Assembly: GCA_028752905.1 (NCBI GenBank)
Contig: JAQNBH010000011.1
Location: forward strand, 34,490,396 to 34,554,395
Length of the DNA: 64,000 nucleotides
Source: Cladorhizidae sp. MBARI D1340-BT2
Taxonomy: Eukaryota; Porifera; Demospongiae; Poecilosclerida; Cladorhizidae
Reading direction: 5' to 3'
The translations under genes were made by a program, and so were the position numbers. The stretch's first letter is position 1, and the number at the start of each line of letters is the position of its first letter. Of the stretch, positions 59,922 to 64,000 are shown in pieces. The notes below the pieces were generated by a model. The model was not told the origin of the DNA. It worked only from the letters and a program-made list of their open reading frames with translations, and did no database searches.

Positions 59922-61439
59922 CTATGATGTAAAGTTCCTTTGCCATGGTTTAACTGGAAATGTCCATGTTACACTAGACCATATGTATTAACTAGGGTTT
60001 AATTTCTATCTTAATGGCATCGCATATGTACTGGCTTTTAAAATGGTAATATAACAGTTTCACCCCAATACCATTATGTGACATGACCAGATACGATTAT
60101 TATAAAGACCTCAATAGAGAGCCATAGATAGCTAGAGTCCCTAGGGAAGCATTCATTCACATCTATTACTGCTATATGGAAGTTTGAAGATGGATGAGCA
60201 CCTCTCTACTCTATCCACAAAGTGATTGGTAATTTGATTGTATAAGCATGACCCTCAAAATACCTTGATGGCATCTCACACTGCTTTACCTCTATTAAGC
60301 AACTTACCCCAGAGAGCTGGCTACATATTAACCTGTTAAAAATCGAGTTTCCATTTTCTTACCTTATAACTAGCCCTTGGCATAATCCATGATCGTGAAG
60401 TTTTGTCAGGTACTGCTAAAGCTTCTACACACTATCTGCCCATATTTATATTTGTCTACATCTATTCTGACATCACAAAACTCTTCACTCTACCTCTATT
60501 CTCCAAATAATTACTCAACCTCTACTCTCTTACCCCATAAAAGCGGACAGAAAAGGTGACTAGAGTTTTATTTTGACATAGATATTCAAATCATCAAATG
60601 GTATAGATCTGGAGTTGGGATAGACCATTTGAGAGCCTATTATCTATCATTCTTGGTTTGTTTAGCTAAACAGTTGTATTGCTGCTTTCTATAGATAATG
60701 AATTGGTTGCTGCATAGTTGGAATGCATAGGAATAATAACTGGTCCAAAGACAGTAGAAGAGAGGGGTTGTAATGATGTACAGGGTATACAAGACCTCAA
60801 ACAGTGCAAACTATAATTTTCAAGTTGTTGGCAGCTTCTTTAGTATCTTCTTTTTGCTGCTCTGAGAATTCCTTCAGAGAGCAATGTCAAATGTCCTTCA
60901 ACAAAATGGGATGTTAAATTCTGAAATGAAAATGTGCATGTGGAAGTATGGCTATTAGATGAGTTATGTTAAGAGTACATTCTCCCATTGATTATGCGAG
61001 TCACACTATACAAAACATCAGATCAAAACATTCAAAATCACTTGACAACAGATCACACCTGCATTAGATGCTCAGCTATTCTTAGGGTTGGTCAATGGCT
61101 AGACAAATGCAATCTAACAATAGAGTATATAGTATGATTTCAAACCGATACAATTGATTGGTTTTTTCCATTTTTTGGGGCTCACCACTTGATGCCTAGC
61201 ATCTGTTATGTATGCCAGGCATTGAGTCATGACTGAATGTCCAATGAAAAAATTTGTGTTTTTTATTGAGTCACATTACTCTAGAAATTGTGCTACCCCA
61301 AGCATAGTTGCAAATATAAAACTATATACATGTACTGAACTGATGTTATGAGATTGAATGTAATAGCTAAGAATGATATTGCTTACAGATTCAAACCTAT
61401 TTCAAGATGAAAATGAAGTCATGCTAGATAGAACTAAGC
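59922..61439. other. Intergenic, nothing recognised
   Basis: No long open frame, splice-flanked domain or mobile element visible on either strand. Confidence 0.5.
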
Positions 61440-62160
61440 ATGGTAGTATAAATTGTATCAGAGATTTTGCTAATACAGCAAAGTTTTGTATATTTTGTCT
61501 GTGGCTTTGGTGGAGTTGAAAGTTATATAATTATAGATAAGCTAAACGAATCTGATAATTTAGGATAGGTTAATATATATGACAAAAACATGTCCTATAT
61601 ATAGAAGATACCTATTGCATTATCGGCATCGATCGCAGGATATTATCCAGCTATTACATTAGTTCTCTCTCTTATACCCAAGTCCACATGCATGTGCTGC
61701 CTTTCTCATCTCAAGTATTGGAGTGTAAACGATAAAAATATTGGTAATTCAAAGTAACCCATTTCTTTATATTTTCATTCTCTCCGACACAAAAATAGAC
61801 AGGCAACATACAGACAGACATGCACTCAATTCCCTATAGGTTTTATAGGATGTAGTCATCATTTCTTGTATGATAAAGCCAAACCCTAGCACAGTGTGTA
61901 CAGAGGCCAGCTTGTTATTTTGGGAAGGATACATTGTGAATTATGATTTAGCACATTTACTATAATCTTTACTTATATATATATATATATTTATATATTT
62001 CTCTTCAGATTTCAAACAATTATTTTTGGAGATCAGTTCACCCTTGTCTGTGTGGAAGTTTTTCCCCTCCAGCCTATAAACAGCTGTTGTTTTCTCACTT
62101 CAGTCTTTTTGCTATGATAAACCATCATGATTTAATAAGTCTGCATTATTTATGAGGGGT
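61440..62160. repeat. Diverged tandem duplication, copy 1
   Basis: It shares an ordered series of landmarks with 62890-63700: ACAAAAACATGTC (61582), TGCATTATC.GC (61616), GTCCACATGCATGTGC (61683), GTGTACAGAGGCC (61896), TCAGATTTCA (62005), TGTTGTTTTCTC (62085). The offset is 1.45-1.55 kb. Confidence 0.65.
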
Positions 62161-62889
62161 ATTGCCTTCCTATTGTTTGTTGTAGATATGGTGAATATAT
62201 AATATATAGATAGAGATGCCCTGCAAGGAAATACCTAGCTTTTCTCCCAACTGTCCTCTGAGGCTTCGCTTGCTAATATTATTAGTAATTATTTATCAAT
62301 GACAGGCATTGAGTTGTAAGCTGATGCGCAATGGAAAGGTATAATAAATTTTGCTTGTGATCCTAGTATTGTTAATCTCTAGCAATTTTACTGCCGCAGC
62401 ATACCTACAGGCTTAATACTATAATAATTAGTAAATTATTGATGTTATGGAATTTTATACCTTGGATTATGGTATGAAGTGGTGGCTAAGAAATATATTC
62501 ATTAGAGTTCACAACTGGTGCAAGATGAGCACTATCTCAGATATACTCAATGTAGACAGCGATGACCATTTCCAATTTAGCAAGGAGTGACAAACATGTC
62601 TGGTCTAAAAAATGTGTCCATAGCAAGAGTGTGTTTATAGAGTTGCAAAGTCAGAATAAAACATTGCAATTCATTCCTGTTAGCTTATACACACATGAAG
62701 AGCTGGAATGTACACCTTTACCAGAGCCAAGGGAAACTTCTTGATTGTATATAGATGGTACCAAGCTCTAGCAATGTTGTGAAATTCACAACTGTATGGA
62801 ACAGGAATATTACTAATCATAGCCAGCTAGCTTATCTTGAAGGTAGAACTAATAGGTGGTAGTAAGGGAATTAATAAACTGTCTGAGAA
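62161..62889. other. Spacer between the tandem copies
   Basis: An open frame at 62562-62744 (+) has no recognisable domain. Nothing else seen. Confidence 0.45.
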
Positions 62890-63700
62890 ATTAGTTGGAA
62901 ATAGCCAAGCTTTGTCTGCTAATTTGAATTGATGCTGATTCTAATTTATATTTTCTGTGGGGTTGATAATTTTATATATAATATATAATTAAGCTAAAAT
63001 GAATCTGGAAGAGTATGAAACTAGTAAATAGTTAATGGCAAAAACATGTCATATAAATTCCCCATTGCATTATCAGCTTTTGGAAACTTACAAAATAGGT
63101 TCTCTTCCTTGTGGTCCAAGTCCTCAAGCATTTGCCTATCCTGTTGCCTCACAAGTATTATATATTAGGACTAATAAAGATACAATGATTGGGAATACAA
63201 GGTAACTTTTTTTTAAACATTTTTTGCTCCACCCACACCCACGCCCACTTCTCCTCTACTGCCAGTGCATGATGCAGTCATTATCATGATAAAGCCAAAC
63301 TGAGTATTCATGGCAAACTACACACACAGAACACGCACTTCTCTTCAACCAGTGCAGGATGCTATCATCATCACTTCCAAGGTGATTAAGCCAACTGACT
63401 AATTACTTGGTCAATACATTGTGTACAGAGGCCTGCTTGGAGAAATTTGGTATTTCTGTTCAGATTTCAGAAAACTATTTTCAGATATCAGTACAAATTC
63501 ATATTCATACCTGTAGCTTCCAGGATAAATCCATTCCTACTAAACCAAGTTAGCTTCTTTATGAGAGAGGTTTCTTTTCTGATTAAGGAGCATCATTTTC
63601 ACTTGTCCGTGATGCCAGTACTCACCTGTTGTTTTCTCTCTTGATAATGATGGCCAGTTGTGATTTAGTAAGGCTGTATTAACTAAGATGAGTGTCCCAT
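62890..63700. repeat. Diverged tandem duplication, copy 2
   Basis: Partner of 61440-62160 with landmarks in the same order: CAAAAACATGTCA (63039), TGCATTATCAGC (63066), GTCCTCAAGCATTTGCC (63119), GTGTACAGAGGCC (63421), TCAGATTTCA (63459), TGTTGTTTTCTC (63628). The intron-like composition suggests non-coding sequence. Confidence 0.65.
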
Positions 63701-64000
63701 TTCTATTTATTGTACAGGTTTTATTTTAGCAGTAGTAATGAATAATAGACATTAATAATTATAATAATAATGATAGTGAGCCATCAGAGGGGAATTAGAT
63801 GGAAAATGTGGTGTTTAACAGTAATAATATTTTTCAATTTGGCTATATATATAACTGTAATCCATCAACCATTATCATTATAGGTCTCAAAGGGCTTCTG
63901 CAACTGGAAGAATGCCTCTACATCATTTAACAAACATCAACAGAGTGCTTCCCATAAACAAGCTGTATAAGTTGTTCTTACACTTCTAGCTACAACCACA
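63701..64000. other. Window end, nothing recognised
   Basis: AT-rich sequence with a short (AAT)n tract near 63737-63771. No gene recognised. Confidence 0.5.

Overview
The window looks like nuclear DNA of an early-branching animal, most likely a demosponge. It is AT-rich, the genes are split by GT-AG introns, and metazoan ectodomain families (SRCR, Calx-beta, receptor-type tyrosine kinase) lie among hAT, piggyBac, Penelope and Ty3/gypsy elements. The sponge call is an inference from domain content; no search was possible.

Positions 1-46496 (+ strand) form one gene whose 5' end lies outside the window. By hand I assemble 25 exons that stay in one frame for about 2,358 codons: 18 SRCR domains (the first partial), each on its own phase 1-1 exon; three Calx-beta domains, each split over two exons by a phase-1 intron; one transmembrane helix; and a short basic cytoplasmic tail ending at TAG 46494-46496. 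The SRCR exons alternate between two types. Type A carries a Cys-containing linker and a Cys in the VEVC strand. Type B has no linker and carries an extra Cys in LG[Y/H]C. The number of linker Cys in each A exon tracks whether the preceding domain has LGYC (two) or LGYS (one), which predicts a disulfide linking neighbouring domains. This is the most striking signal in the window.

The introns of this gene have been heavily invaded: a hAT relic (14175-15620); a complete but dead hAT (18317-23240) with a second hAT deletion derivative nested in it (18832-20256); a complete Ty3/gypsy LTR element (26777-31861); another hAT relic (35530-36894); and a piggyBac-like element (40248-41247) in which both transposase ends appear fused in one short ORF. 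Behind the gene follow a full-length hAT (46748-49804) and a 5'-inverted Penelope-like element with a GIY-YIG domain (about 50100-52204). Both hAT elements with perfect terminal repeats or matching ends, and the nested derivative, have 5-bp target duplications.

From 53 kb on the window is sparse: a TTAA-flanked MITE (53445-53908), broken pieces of tyrosine kinase genes (glycine-rich loop 55016-55129, DFG-to-APE segment 56921-57085, a second APE scrap near 57866), a possible minus-strand reading frame (59679-59921), and a diverged 1.5-kb tandem duplication (61440-63700). I see no tRNA, rRNA, CRISPR array or prokaryotic-type system.
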